The position numbers were made by a program, and so were the translations under genes. DNA of 64,000 nucleotides, from the NCBI GenBank assembly GCA_002470825.1, contig DKOR01000014.1, positions 1 to 64,000 of the forward strand, in the 5' to 3' direction. The number at the start of each line of letters is the position of its first letter. Position 1 is the first letter of the stretch. Shown here in pieces: positions 17,442-27,123 of the stretch. Origin of the DNA: Thiotrichaceae bacterium UBA7357 (GTDB lineage: Bacteria > Pseudomonadota > Gammaproteobacteria > Eutrophobiales > Eutrophobiaceae). The notes beneath the pieces are model-generated. The model was given only the letters and a program-made list of their open reading frames with translations, ran no database searches and was not told the DNA's origin.

Positions 17442-19328
17442 CTATGTATGTCGTTTTAATGCATTAGTAATTTCACCTAAAATTTCTACATCATCAATTG
17501 TTGCTGGTGTATTGTATATTTCACCGTCAGCAATCTTTTTCATTGTGCTACGCAAAATTTTTCCAGAACGTGTTTTGGGTAATCTTTTTATAATGATAAC
17601 TTTTTTAAAAGCTGCAACAGGACCAATATTCTCTCTTACACTTTCAATAAGTTCTTTAATAATGCTGTCTTGGTCAGTCACTACTCCACTGTTCAATACA
17701 ACTAAGCCCATTGGTAATTGACCTTTTAACTGATCATAAACCCCTATCACTGCGCATTCAGCAACTTTTGGATGGGCAGCCAGAACCTCTTCCATGCTTC
17801 CTGTTGATAAACGATGTCCTGCAACGTTGATAACATCACCTAATCGACTCATCACCCAAACATAACCATCTTCATCAATATAACCAGCATCCCAAGTCAT
17901 ATAGTAACCATCATAAACAGAAAGATAAGCATCAATATAAGCTTGATCATTTTTCCAAAGTGTCTGAGAACAACCAGGGGGAAGCGGCAACTTTAATGCC
18001 ATTTTTCCCATCTCACCTACGGGCAATGGCTCACCTTTTTCATCTAGCACTTCTAAATTATAACCAGGCACTGGTTTTGATGTAGAGCCATGTTTTACAG
18101 GAAACTGTTCAAGTCCCATGCAATTTGCGGTAATAGCCCAACCCGTTTCTGTTTGCCACCAGTGGTCGATGACAGGAATATTTAATTTTTTCTCAGCCCA
18201 TTGTATAGTTGCAGGATCACAACGTTCGCCAGCAAGAAATAGTGATTGTAGTGAAGATAAATCATATTCTTTAATGAAATGACCATCAGGGTCATTACCT
18301 TTGATTGCTCTAAAGGCAGTCGGTGCTGTAAAAAGTGCGTTAACTTTGTGTGTTTCAATAACTCGCCAAAAAGCACTTGCATCTGGTGTTCCAACAGGTT
18401 TACCTTCATAAAGAATCGTAGTGCAACCATATAATAAAGGAGCGTAGACTATATATGAATGCCCCACCACCCAACCAACATCTGAAGCAGACCAGAAGAC
18501 ATCTCCAGGTTTCATATTATAGATGTTCTTCATAGACCAGTTTAGTGCAACGGCATGTCCGCCATTATCACGCACAACCCCTTTTGGCTTGCCTGTCGTT
18601 CCCGAGGTATACAGAATGTACAGAGGATCCGTTGCATTTACAGAAACACAATTTACTGCTTTAGCAGTTACGCTAGAAGCTTGCCAATCAATGTCTCGGC
18701 CTTCAATCAAGGCCGCTTCATATTGAGGTCTTTGCAAAATAATACAAATTTTCGGTTTATGACTTGCTATTATAATAGCTGAATCAAGTAAGGGTTTATA
18801 CTTTATGATTTTATTCACTTCGATACCACAGGACGCAGACAAGATGACTTTTGGTTGAGCATCGTTAATTCGTGAAGCCAGTTCATTCGAAGAGAAACCA
18901 CCAAAGACAACTGAGTGAACAGCACCTAATCGAGCACAAGCCAGCATAGCAATTACAGCTTCGGGAACCATAGGCATATATATGATTATCGTATCGCCTT
19001 TACGTACTCCATGTTCTCTTAATACCCCTGAAAAGTTTGCCGTTAAATCACGCAATTCTTTATAGCTATATCGTTTTATCGTATTTGTTACAGGACTGTC
19101 ATAAATGAGTGCAATTTGTTGAGCATGTCCATTTTCAATATGTCTATCGAGCGCATTGAAACAAGTGTTTAATTTTCCGTCTGGAAACCATTTGAAAAAG
19201 GGTGGGTTTTTATCATCAAGAACTTTTGTAAATGCTTCTTCCCAATCTATACCCTTTGCTGCATCAGACCAATATGCTTCAGGCTCCTCTTGTGAACGCT
19301 TATAATTTTTTAAATATTCAGACATCAT
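17442..19328 (-). CDS. prpE: Propionate-CoA ligase (acetyl-CoA synthetase family)
   Basis: AMP-forming acyl-CoA synthetase. It has the family N-terminus EAYWSDAAKGIDWEEAF, the acetyl/propionyl-CoA synthetase block GAVHSVVFGGFSSNELA, P-loop YTSGTTGKPKGVVRDNGGH, DHWWQTETGWAI, VAGHRLSTGSMEE and the acetylatable lysine motif LPKTRSGKILR. Length 628 and the YWSD...KP-type start match PrpE rather than Acs. It is the last gene of a minus-strand run with prpB, prpC, ppsR and ppsA (110 nt from ppsA), which supports propionate as substrate. The start may be the second Met (MSEYLKN). Confidence 0.88.
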   Translation of the reverse strand: MMSEYLKNYKRSQEEPEAYWSDAAKGIDWEEAFTKVLDDKNPPFFKWFPDGKLNTCFNALDRHIENGHAQQIALIYDSPVTNTIKRYSYKELRDLTANFSGVLREHGVRKGDTIIIYMPMVPEAVIAMLACARLGAVHSVVFGGFSSNELASRINDAQPKVILSASCGIEVNKIIKYKPLLDSAIIIASHKPKICIILQRPQYEAALIEGRDIDWQASSVTAKAVNCVSVNATDPLYILYTSGTTGKPKGVVRDNGGHAVALNWSMKNIYNMKPGDVFWSASDVGWVVGHSYIVYAPLLYGCTTILYEGKPVGTPDASAFWRVIETHKVNALFTAPTAFRAIKGNDPDGHFIKEYDLSSLQSLFLAGERCDPATIQWAEKKLNIPVIDHWWQTETGWAITANCMGLEQFPVKHGSTSKPVPGYNLEVLDEKGEPLPVGEMGKMALKLPLPPGCSQTLWKNDQAYIDAYLSVYDGYYMTWDAGYIDEDGYVWVMSRLGDVINVAGHRLSTGSMEEVLAAHPKVAECAVIGVYDQLKGQLPMGLVVLNSGVVTDQDSIIKELIESVRENIGPVAAFKKVIIIKRLPKTRSGKILRSTMKKIADGEIYNTPATIDDVEILGEITNALKRHT

Positions 19329-19438
19329 CTGTCATCTATGTTTAGTTTAATATTCTAATTAAAATATTTTTAGTTTTAGTTTTGCTTATTTAACAATAAG
19401 ACTTCATTTCTAAAAACCACAATACTTTCAAGTTTTAT

Positions 19439-21823
19439 TTAAACATCAACGCCGGCAATATATAGCCAAGTATCAATAACACTATCTGGATTTAACGAAA
19501 TACTCTCAATACCTTCATCTAATAACCATTTTGCAAGATCTGGATGGTCAGATGGCCCTTGGCCACAGATACCAACATACTTCCCGGCCTTTTTACATGC
19601 CTTGATAGCACGACTTAACATAAACTTAACGGCTTCATCACGCTCATCGAATAAATCTGCAACTAACCCAGAATCTCGATCAAGTGCTAAGGTTAATTGC
19701 GTCATGTCATTAGAACCAATCGAAAAACCATCAAAATATTCAAGGAATTGATCAGCCAAAATCGCATTACTAGGTACTTCACACATCATAATCAACTTTA
19801 GGCCTTCTTTTCCTCTTTCTAAGCCATATTTGGCCAATAAGTCAACAACCTGCTTAGCTTGTCCTAGAGTGCGTACGAATGGAACCATAACCCAAATATT
19901 ATCCAAACCCATCTGTTCGCGCGCATAAAGTAAAGCACGACATTCCAATTCAAAACACGCTTCAAACTCATCTGACAAATAGCGTGACGTGCCCCTGTAG
20001 CCAATCATCGGATTTTCTTCTTGTGGTTCGTATCGTTCACCCCCGAGTAAATTGGCATACTCGTTAGATTTAAAATCAGATAAACGTACAATAACTGGAT
20101 TAGGCGCAAATGCAGCACCTAGTGTTGAGATACCCTCAACCAAATTCTGAACATAAAATTCCACTGGGCTTGCATAAGCTTTGATACATTCATCAATAGA
20201 TTTTTTTATTACCTTTTCTTGATCATCGTAGTCTATTAAAGCACGTGGATGTATACCGATCTTATTATTTATAATAAACTCTAATCTCGCTAAACCAACA
20301 CCAGCATTAGGAATCGATGCAAATGACATAGCCTTTCCAGGATTGCCCACATTCATCATTATTTTTAAAGGTGCAGGTGGCATATTATCTAATTCTGCTC
20401 GATTCACCTGAAAGTCCAGTTTACCTTCATAGATAAGTCCGCTTTCTCCTTCTGAACAGACCACAGTTATAACATCATCATAATTAATTTTATTAGTTGC
20501 ATCACCACAGCCTACAACCGCAGGAACACCTAATTCTCGTGCAATAATTGCGGCATGACAAGTTCGTCCTCCTCGATTCGTCACTATCGCAGATGCACGT
20601 TTCATTACTGGTTCCCAATCAGGATCAGTCATCTCTGTCACTAACACATCACCCTCTTGTAGATCATCCATGTCTTTCAATTCTTGGATGACTCTTGCTT
20701 TGCCAATCCCTATCTTTTGACCTATTGCAGCACCTCTAATAAGCAAATTTCCTTTTTCATTTAACTGATAACGTTCAATTATGTTTTTATTTTCACGACT
20801 TTGTACTGTCTCAGGTCGCGCCTGCACGATATAAATTTTATTATTATTACCATCTAAAGCCCATTCAATATCCATAGAACGACCATAATGTTTTTCTATT
20901 ATTACAGCCTGTCGTGCAAGTTCTTCTAACTGTTCATCGTTTAGACAAAATATCGCAGAATCCTTAGCTAATACTTTTATGGTTTTTACCAATTCATCAT
21001 TATCGGAAGAATCGTCATATATCATTTTAATCGCTTTACTACCTAAACTACGACTTAGTACTGATGGCCTACCCTGCGCTAAAGATTTTTTATAGACATA
21101 ATATTCATCAGGATTTACTGCGCCTTGAACTATAGTTTCTCCTAAGCCATAGCTTGCTGTAATAAATACAGCATCATCAAAACCAGATTCCGTATCAAGA
21201 GTAAACATAACACCACTTACGCCCAGATCGCTACGAACCATAAGTTGTAGACCCACTGATAAAGCTACTTCTTCATGAGCAAAGTTCTGATGCACACGAT
21301 AAGCAATAGCTCTATCATTATATAGTGATGAGAAGACCTCTTTAATTCTAAACAAGATATCGTCAATACCAGATACATTTAAAAATGTCTCTTGTTGACC
21401 TGCAAATGAAGCGTCTGGTAAATCTTCAGCGGTTGCTGATGATCTTACCGCAATAGAGCACTCGTCATCTCCATCACTCATTTCTTCATAAGCATCCTCT
21501 ATGGATTTTTTTAATCGATCTTGAAATGGCGATTCGACGATCCATTGACGAATTTCTTTCCCGACCGATATCAGTTGTTTAACATCATCAACATTCAATT
21601 CTTTGAGCCTGAGTTTTATACGCTCACGTAATTGATTATGATCAAGAAAATCCCAGAAAGCTTTGGCTGTTGTTGCGTAACCTCCAGGGACATTCACATC
21701 AGCCTCGGATAAATTACTTATCATTTCTCCCAGTGACGCGTTTTTACCGCCTACGGTTCCCACATCTTTCATTCTTAATTCTCGTAGAGGCTGAATGTAG
21801 TCATTAGCTACCATTTTTTTCAT
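19439..21823 (-). CDS. ppsA: Phosphoenolpyruvate synthase
   Basis: Makes PEP from pyruvate and ATP for growth on three-carbon and acyl-CoA-derived substrates. Domains in order: N-terminal ATP-grasp PPDK_N (GGKNASLGEMI, SIAVRSSATAEDLPDASFAGQQ), the swivelling phosphohistidine domain (GGRTCHAAIIARELGVPAVVG; His carrier) and the C-terminal TIM barrel (CGQGPSDHPDLAKWLLDEGI). Length 794 is normal. AAGGA precedes the ATG. It lies 39 nt downstream of its regulator gene ppsR on the same strand, inside a propionate gene run. The placement suggests that pyruvate made by the methylcitrate cycle is turned directly into PEP. Confidence 0.97.
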   Translation of the reverse strand: MKKMVANDYIQPLRELRMKDVGTVGGKNASLGEMISNLSEADVNVPGGYATTAKAFWDFLDHNQLRERIKLRLKELNVDDVKQLISVGKEIRQWIVESPFQDRLKKSIEDAYEEMSDGDDECSIAVRSSATAEDLPDASFAGQQETFLNVSGIDDILFRIKEVFSSLYNDRAIAYRVHQNFAHEEVALSVGLQLMVRSDLGVSGVMFTLDTESGFDDAVFITASYGLGETIVQGAVNPDEYYVYKKSLAQGRPSVLSRSLGSKAIKMIYDDSSDNDELVKTIKVLAKDSAIFCLNDEQLEELARQAVIIEKHYGRSMDIEWALDGNNNKIYIVQARPETVQSRENKNIIERYQLNEKGNLLIRGAAIGQKIGIGKARVIQELKDMDDLQEGDVLVTEMTDPDWEPVMKRASAIVTNRGGRTCHAAIIARELGVPAVVGCGDATNKINYDDVITVVCSEGESGLIYEGKLDFQVNRAELDNMPPAPLKIMMNVGNPGKAMSFASIPNAGVGLARLEFIINNKIGIHPRALIDYDDQEKVIKKSIDECIKAYASPVEFYVQNLVEGISTLGAAFAPNPVIVRLSDFKSNEYANLLGGERYEPQEENPMIGYRGTSRYLSDEFEACFELECRALLYAREQMGLDNIWVMVPFVRTLGQAKQVVDLLAKYGLERGKEGLKLIMMCEVPSNAILADQFLEYFDGFSIGSNDMTQLTLALDRDSGLVADLFDERDEAVKFMLSRAIKACKKAGKYVGICGQGPSDHPDLAKWLLDEGIESISLNPDSVIDTWLYIAGVDV

Positions 21824-21862
21824 AAAATTCCTTTCTCAATAAATCTTTAAAATTACTTTTTT

Positions 21863-22693
21863 TTAATTATTTTTTAATAATTTTTTTTCTTTTACTATAT
21901 TTACAGCAATTTCTTCAATCGATATCGCTGTCGAATCAAGAACAAATATACCTGCTTTATGCATCATGACTTCTGCTCGTTTAACTTCATGTTGACACTT
22001 TTTTAATGTGGCGTAAGGAGTATTCGGTCGTCGCTGTTGACGAACAGCACTAAGTTGATCAGCGCGTATGGTGAGACCAGCAATTTTATTGAGATGAGGC
22101 AATAAGAATTCAGGTAATTTCTCATTATCAAGATCATCATCAGTTAAAGGATAATTAGCTGCTTTCAATGAAAAATGCATCGCTAAATATAGGCAAGTCG
22201 GGGTTTTTGCAGAACGTGATACTCCTACTAATATAACATCAGCCTTGTCGAATAAATTTACTCTAATTCCATCATCGTTTTTAAGAGTGAAGTCGATCGC
22301 ATCCATTTGTTTTTTATAATCTTCATCACCAAATTCTTCATGTGGCTTTCCTATAGTATGTGATGACTTTATGTCTAGACTCTTTTCAAGAGGCTCTATA
22401 AATGAATTAAACAAACTGATTACACATGCATCTGTAGTAGATATAAATTTTTGGAGGTTATCATTTACTAGTGTACTGAAAACAATCGGTTGAACACCAC
22501 TTTCTTCATATTCTTGCTGAATCTCACCTGCCACAAAAGAAGCTTCTATCTCAGTTATCACAAAAGCAAATGTTTTATCTGAAAAATCAACATCATCAAA
22601 CTGTGAAAGCAAACTTTGCCCGAGTGACTCAGCTGTTTTTCCTGTTCGATCTGAAACATAAAAAACAGAACGTTTACTTTGTTTATTATTCAT
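21863..22693 (-). CDS. ppsR: PEP synthase regulatory protein (bifunctional kinase/pyrophosphorylase)
   Basis: DUF299-family enzyme that inactivates PEP synthase by ADP-dependent phosphorylation of a threonine near the catalytic histidine and reactivates it by Pi-dependent dephosphorylation. The protein has YVSDRTGKTAESLGQSLL at the start and the P-loop-like GVSRSAKTPTCLYLA (~residues 156-170), both hallmarks of the family. Length 276 fits. In many gammaproteobacteria ppsR and ppsA are divergent; here they run in tandem. prpC lies 95 nt upstream. Confidence 0.94.
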   Translation of the reverse strand: MNNKQSKRSVFYVSDRTGKTAESLGQSLLSQFDDVDFSDKTFAFVITEIEASFVAGEIQQEYEESGVQPIVFSTLVNDNLQKFISTTDACVISLFNSFIEPLEKSLDIKSSHTIGKPHEEFGDEDYKKQMDAIDFTLKNDDGIRVNLFDKADVILVGVSRSAKTPTCLYLAMHFSLKAANYPLTDDDLDNEKLPEFLLPHLNKIAGLTIRADQLSAVRQQRRPNTPYATLKKCQHEVKRAEVMMHKAGIFVLDSTAISIEEIAVNIVKEKKLLKNN

Positions 22694-22788
22694 TTTAAAA
22701 TTTAAAAAAGCTGAGCTAGCTCACAAATACAGAAGACACCACGATTTAATAAAAAAAATAAGCTACTTGTAATCAACGCGGCAGGAAA

Positions 22789-23943
22789 TTATTTCCGTTT
22801 ATCAATAGGAATAAATTTTTGATTCTTCGGACCAACATAATTTGCACTGGGTCGAATAATCTTACCATCCTCACGTTGTTCAATTACATGCGCTGCCCAT
22901 CCAGATGTGCGTGCAACAACAAATAGCGGAGTAAACATTGCTGTTGGAACATTCATTAATGAATAAGACACAGCCGAATACCAATCAAGATTAGGAAACA
23001 TTTTTTTCTCCGCCCACATTACTTTTTCAAGACGCTCAGCAATCTTATACATCTTCATGTTTTTAGCTTTAATTCCTAAACTTTTGGCTACACTTCTGAT
23101 CATTTTATTACGTGGATCACCCGTGGTATATACTGGATGCCCAAAACCAATAACAATTTCTTTACGCGATATACGTTCTTTTATATCTGCTTCCGCTTCA
23201 CTAGGATTTGCATAGCGAGACTGTATTTCAAATGCAACTTCATTAGCCCCACCATGTTTTGGCCCACGTAAAGCACCTATCGCGCCCGTTATACTGGAAA
23301 ACATATCTGAACCTGTGCCAGCGATAACGCGACCAGTGAATGTTGAAGCATTATATTCATGTTCAGCATAAAGATTTAATGACGTATGCATTGCTCGAAC
23401 CCATGTATCAGAAGGTTTATTGCCATGTAGTAAATGTAGAAAGTGACCGCCGATGGAATCATCATCTGTTTCAACTTCAATACGCGTTCCATTAACTGCA
23501 TAGTGATACCAATAAAGTAACATAGAAGCAAAGCTCGCCATTAATTTATCGGCTATATCTCTTGCTCCTGCTGAATTATGATCTTCTTTTTCAGGCATTA
23601 CTGCACCTAATACAGAACAACCCGTCCGCAATACATCCATCGGATGAGCCGAAGGTGATAATTGCTCAAGAGAATTTTTCACAGCGATTGGTAAACCACG
23701 CAATGATTGTAATTTTATTTTGTAAGCATTGAGTTCAACTACCGTAGGTAATTTACCATGCACCAAAAGATAAGCAATTTCTTCAAACTCACAATTATCA
23801 GCTATATCGAGAATATCATAACCGCGATAATGTAGATCATTACCTGTTAAACCGACTGTACATAAAGCGGTATTTCCTGCGGCCGTTCCACTTAATGCAA
23901 CTGACTTTTTAGGTTTTGGTTTTTGTATTGTCTTTTTAGTCAC
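22789..23943 (-). CDS. prpC: 2-methylcitrate synthase
   Basis: Citrate-synthase family enzyme joining propionyl-CoA and oxaloacetate to 2-methylcitrate. Short form (384 residues) with LTGNDLHYRGYDILDIA at the N-terminus, the catalytic histidine region LRGPKHGGANE, the second histidine block GFGHPVYTTGDPRN, and the aspartate/arginine region near LDWYSAVSYSLMNVP. The N-terminus is lysine-rich (MTKKTIQKPKPKK). Its start overlaps the prpB stop by 4 nt, showing tight coupling. Citrate synthase activity is the main alternative, but the prpB neighbour argues for methylcitrate. Confidence 0.93.
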   Translation of the reverse strand: MTKKTIQKPKPKKSVALSGTAAGNTALCTVGLTGNDLHYRGYDILDIADNCEFEEIAYLLVHGKLPTVVELNAYKIKLQSLRGLPIAVKNSLEQLSPSAHPMDVLRTGCSVLGAVMPEKEDHNSAGARDIADKLMASFASMLLYWYHYAVNGTRIEVETDDDSIGGHFLHLLHGNKPSDTWVRAMHTSLNLYAEHEYNASTFTGRVIAGTGSDMFSSITGAIGALRGPKHGGANEVAFEIQSRYANPSEAEADIKERISRKEIVIGFGHPVYTTGDPRNKMIRSVAKSLGIKAKNMKMYKIAERLEKVMWAEKKMFPNLDWYSAVSYSLMNVPTAMFTPLFVVARTSGWAAHVIEQREDGKIIRPSANYVGPKNQKFIPIDKRK

Positions 23944-24830
23944 GGATTATCTCCTGAAAATAATTCATTTAATTTTTTTTCGTAATCATGATAAGCCAGA
24001 TAATCATAAAGTTCTTCTCTGGTTTGCATTAAATCAACTACATTTTTTTGTGTGCCTTCTTCGCGTAAGCTTGAATAAACTTTTAATGCTGCAGCATTCA
24101 TTGCACGAAATGCCGACAACGGGTACAAAGCTAAACTGACATTTACTGAAGCGAGTTCTTCGATGGTAAATAAGGGTGTTGAGCCAAACTCGGTAATATT
24201 AGCAAGTACTGGTACACCGACAGCATCGACAAACTTTTTATACATACTAAGTTCCGTCATTGCTTCGGGAAAGATCATGTCCGCACCCGCTTCAACACAG
24301 GCACATGCGCGCTCAATTGCAGCATTGAGTCCTTCAACTGATAAGGCGTCAGTTCTTGCCATAACAACGAAGTCAGAGTCGACCTTAGCATCTACAGCAG
24401 CCTTAATCCTATCAACCATCTCTACTTGTGTAACTATTGATTTATTAGGACGATGTCCACAACGTTTTTGTTGAATTTGATCCTCAATATGAACCGCTCC
24501 AGCTCCAGCTTTAATCATTGAACGTATCGTTCTTGCTATATTAAATGCTCCACCCCAACCAGTATCAATATCGACTAATACTGGTAAATTAGTTATGTCT
24601 GTAATGCGGCGAAGATCGACTAAAACATCTTCCAAACTAGTAATTCCCAGATCAGGTATGCCACACGATCCTGCTGCGACACCTCCACCTGAGAGATACA
24701 ACGCTCGATAACCAGTGGCGTCAGCTAAACGTGCATGATATGCATTTATAGCACCGACAACCTGCAATGGTTTTTCCTCTTCGACAGCAAGCCGAAACCG
24801 TGCACCTGGTGAATTAACCTTGTCGCTCAT
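23940..24830 (-). CDS. prpB: 2-methylisocitrate lyase
   Basis: Splits 2-methylisocitrate into pyruvate and succinate, the last step of the methylcitrate cycle. Isocitrate-lyase superfamily features: YLSGGGVAAGSCGIPDLG, LVDIDTGWGG, HIEDQIQQKRCGHRPNK (active-site KRCGH), MARTDALSVEG and FPEAMTEL. Length 296 is normal. It is the first enzyme gene after the GntR regulator (20 nt) and overlaps prpC. prpD, acnD and prpF are not in this window, so the methylcitrate dehydratase step must be encoded elsewhere. Confidence 0.95.
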   Translation of the reverse strand: MSDKVNSPGARFRLAVEEEKPLQVVGAINAYHARLADATGYRALYLSGGGVAAGSCGIPDLGITSLEDVLVDLRRITDITNLPVLVDIDTGWGGAFNIARTIRSMIKAGAGAVHIEDQIQQKRCGHRPNKSIVTQVEMVDRIKAAVDAKVDSDFVVMARTDALSVEGLNAAIERACACVEAGADMIFPEAMTELSMYKKFVDAVGVPVLANITEFGSTPLFTIEELASVNVSLALYPLSAFRAMNAAALKVYSSLREEGTQKNVVDLMQTREELYDYLAYHDYEKKLNELFSGDNP

Positions 24831-24850
24831 TGAAGTAACTTCCTCTTTAA

Positions 24851-25540
24851 TTAATCTGAAATAGCAAGATGTTCATCGAGCATTTTTTCAACAGTTCTAC
24901 GTGAACTGCGGATATGTCTCGTCATCAAAAATTGTGCCAACTCACCATCATGCTGACGAATAGCATCCACAATTTGTCCATGCTCTACAAATGCTCGTGG
25001 CACACGTTTACTCACCATCCCAAACTGATATCGATATAATCGGATTAAGTGATAAAGGTCATTTATATACATTTCAATCAAATGGTTATTTCGACTGCCT
25101 TTAATTATTCGACAATGAAAGTCCATCTCACCTTCTTTTTGATAATAACTTTGATCTTGTTTGATATGTTGCTCATGCTTGTCGAGCAGTACATCGATTT
25201 CATTAAGTTCTTTATCTGACATATTTTTTGCAGCTTGCCTTGCAGCTAAACCTTCAAGTGACTCGCGAATAAGGTAAATTTCAACCAAATGTTGTCTCGT
25301 CAATGAGATGACACGTGCGCCCACATTTGGTTTACGTTCAATTAACTTACACGCTTCTAGTCGACTTAATGCCTCACGTAATGGCCCTCTACTGATACCA
25401 AATTGATTTGCCAAAGCCGGTTCACTTATTTTTGATCCCGACGGTATAATCCCTTCAACGATCGCTGTCTGTAATTTATTACATATGCTATCTGCTATTG
25501 TTAATGAAGCTATTGGCTCATTTTTATTTGATTCATACAT
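24851..25540 (-). CDS. GntR-family (FadR/FCD) transcriptional regulator of the propionate genes
   Basis: A 229-residue regulator. The N-terminal winged helix (IVEGIIPSGSKISEPALANQFGIS, PLREALSRLEA) is followed by an all-helical FCD ligand domain with candidate metal residues (YLIRESLEGLAARQAA, MDFHCRIIKGS). It lies 20 nt before prpB on the same strand. Two identical ATTGTTGACAAT palindromes in the 111-base region ahead of it fit the GntR/FadR operator shape (GT-N-AC core), so it probably controls its own prp operon. The effector is likely 2-methylcitrate or a propionate-derived acyl-CoA, by inference. Confidence 0.88.
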   Translation of the reverse strand: MYESNKNEPIASLTIADSICNKLQTAIVEGIIPSGSKISEPALANQFGISRGPLREALSRLEACKLIERKPNVGARVISLTRQHLVEIYLIRESLEGLAARQAAKNMSDKELNEIDVLLDKHEQHIKQDQSYYQKEGEMDFHCRIIKGSRNNHLIEMYINDLYHLIRLYRYQFGMVSKRVPRAFVEHGQIVDAIRQHDGELAQFLMTRHIRSSRRTVEKMLDEHLAISD

Positions 25541-25556
25541 AAATGATTAATGCAAT

Positions 25557-25568
25557 ATTGTTGACAAT
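25557..25568. promoter_or_regulatory. Operator-like palindrome 1 (ATTGTTGACAAT)
   Basis: Perfect inverted repeat ATTGT-TG-ACAAT, 17 bases upstream of the gntR start. The core TTGTTGACAA matches the general FadR-subfamily operator form. An identical 12-mer occurs 63 bp further upstream. Confidence 0.6.
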
Positions 25569-25619
25569 TTGTCTTTTTAAGGATGTGAATATGATCAATA
25601 TTATCATTTTAAGGCAATA

Positions 25620-25631
25620 ATTGTTGACAAT
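25620..25631. promoter_or_regulatory. Operator-like palindrome 2 (ATTGTTGACAAT)
   Basis: Second exact copy of the 12-bp palindrome, in the gap between the end of the fatty-acid permease gene and gntR. The centre-to-centre distance of 63 bp is six helical turns, which would put two bound dimers on the same DNA face and allow looping. Confidence 0.6.
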
Positions 25632-25651
25632 ATCCAATGTTTATACCTAAT

Positions 25652-26980
25652 TTAAAATATAAAAATCATTGATAAACCAATAAGAAGTCCAGACCAAAGA
25701 ACTATTACAGTACAGTAGCCCATAATATCTTTGATACTCAAACCAGCTATCCCGAGCAATGGTAAAGCCCAAAATGGTTGAATCATATTTGTCCAAGCAT
25801 CACCAAAAGCTACGGCCATAGCCGCTTGGTTTAAAGGAACTCCAAGTGCTTGAGCTGCAGGTATTACGATCGGAGCTTGAACGGCCCATTGACCACCACC
25901 TGATGGAACAAAGAAATTAACAATTCCTGCACTAAGAAAAGTGAATAGTGTGAATGTATCAATCGTAGAAATACTAATAAACCATTCACTGATTGAAACG
26001 GCAAGCCCTGAACTCACCATCATTCCCATGATTCCGGCATAGAGAGGAAACTGCAATACAATTCCCGTTGTACTTTTAATTGCCTCATTTAAGGCACGCA
26101 AATAATTGGCTGGTGTCTTTTGTAATAATAGCCCTATCATGAGGAAAATCATATTAAGACTATTAAGTCCAAGTTTACCTCCATCCATGAAGTAACAAGT
26201 TATGTAATAGAGTCCCATACCACTCAACAACAAGGAAACTAGCATACTATTTTCGAGCTTTTCAGCAGGAGTCATATCACTCAATGGAATAATGTTTTCT
26301 ACTTCTTGATCTCTTATCTCTTCTGAAATTTCAATTACTTGATCAGGAGGCGGCATCATCAAACGATAAACCATCGGGACAGTCAATATTAACAATGCAC
26401 AGATCGTCAATACTTCTGAACTAAAAATAGTTTCACTTACGGGAATAGACCGTCCTTCCAATAGTATCCCCAGACTATCACCATCAGCAACTGCGATCTT
26501 TAACGGAATGGAGCCAGACAAACCAGCATGCCAAATTAACATGCCAGAATAAGCTGCTGCAACAAGAAGTGGATAATGCACACCTTTCACTCTTTGAGCA
26601 ATTTCTCTTGCAAAAAGACCACTGGCAATTAAACCAAAACCCCAATTGATCCAGCCAGAAATTAACGCTATGAAAGTCATTAATACTATTGCTTGACCGG
26701 GTGTCTTAGCAATCCCACTGATTAAATGTAATAGACGCTTTACAAGTGGTGTTTTAGCCAGAACGTACCCCGTGACCAGTGTCAATAAGGCTTGCATAGC
26801 AAAAGTTAACAGATTCCAAATTCCGTCACCCCAAAAGTCAATCATCTGATTGACTGACCTATCCTCGACAACAACACCACTAATTAATACTACAAATGTA
26901 AGAATGATTGCGAACAAAAAGGCGTCAGGTAACCAGCGTTGCATTACGCGAGTAAAGAAATTAGCTAATGATTGAACCAA
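25652..26980 (-). CDS. Short-chain fatty acid permease (AtoE family)
   Basis: Polytopic inner-membrane protein of the TIGR00366/AtoE short-chain fatty acid transporter family. 442 residues with about ten to twelve hydrophobic segments. Family stretches include LADFFTRVMQRWLPDAFLF-like start (here NFFTRVMQRWLPDAF), DFWGDGIWNLLTFAMQ, INWGFGLIASGLFA, YSGMLIWHAGLSGSIPL, FFVPSGGGQWAVQAP and FGDAWTNMIQPFWALP. It probably imports propionate, butyrate or acetoacetate. It lies directly upstream of the gntR-prp run on the same strand, but the operators lie between them. Confidence 0.9.
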   Translation of the reverse strand: MVQSLANFFTRVMQRWLPDAFLFAIILTFVVLISGVVVEDRSVNQMIDFWGDGIWNLLTFAMQALLTLVTGYVLAKTPLVKRLLHLISGIAKTPGQAIVLMTFIALISGWINWGFGLIASGLFAREIAQRVKGVHYPLLVAAAYSGMLIWHAGLSGSIPLKIAVADGDSLGILLEGRSIPVSETIFSSEVLTICALLILTVPMVYRLMMPPPDQVIEISEEIRDQEVENIIPLSDMTPAEKLENSMLVSLLLSGMGLYYITCYFMDGGKLGLNSLNMIFLMIGLLLQKTPANYLRALNEAIKSTTGIVLQFPLYAGIMGMMVSSGLAVSISEWFISISTIDTFTLFTFLSAGIVNFFVPSGGGQWAVQAPIVIPAAQALGVPLNQAAMAVAFGDAWTNMIQPFWALPLLGIAGLSIKDIMGYCTVIVLWSGLLIGLSMIFIF

Positions 26981-27123
26981 AGCAGGCCTCTCTATTATCT
27001 TAAGGTTTATTTTTAGAACGTTAATATAATTATATCGATATAGAGATAGTCATTTTGTTTTAAACAGTAAGACTATTCTTTACTTAAAAAAAGCAATCGA
27101 AGTTACTATGTGATATGTGAAAT

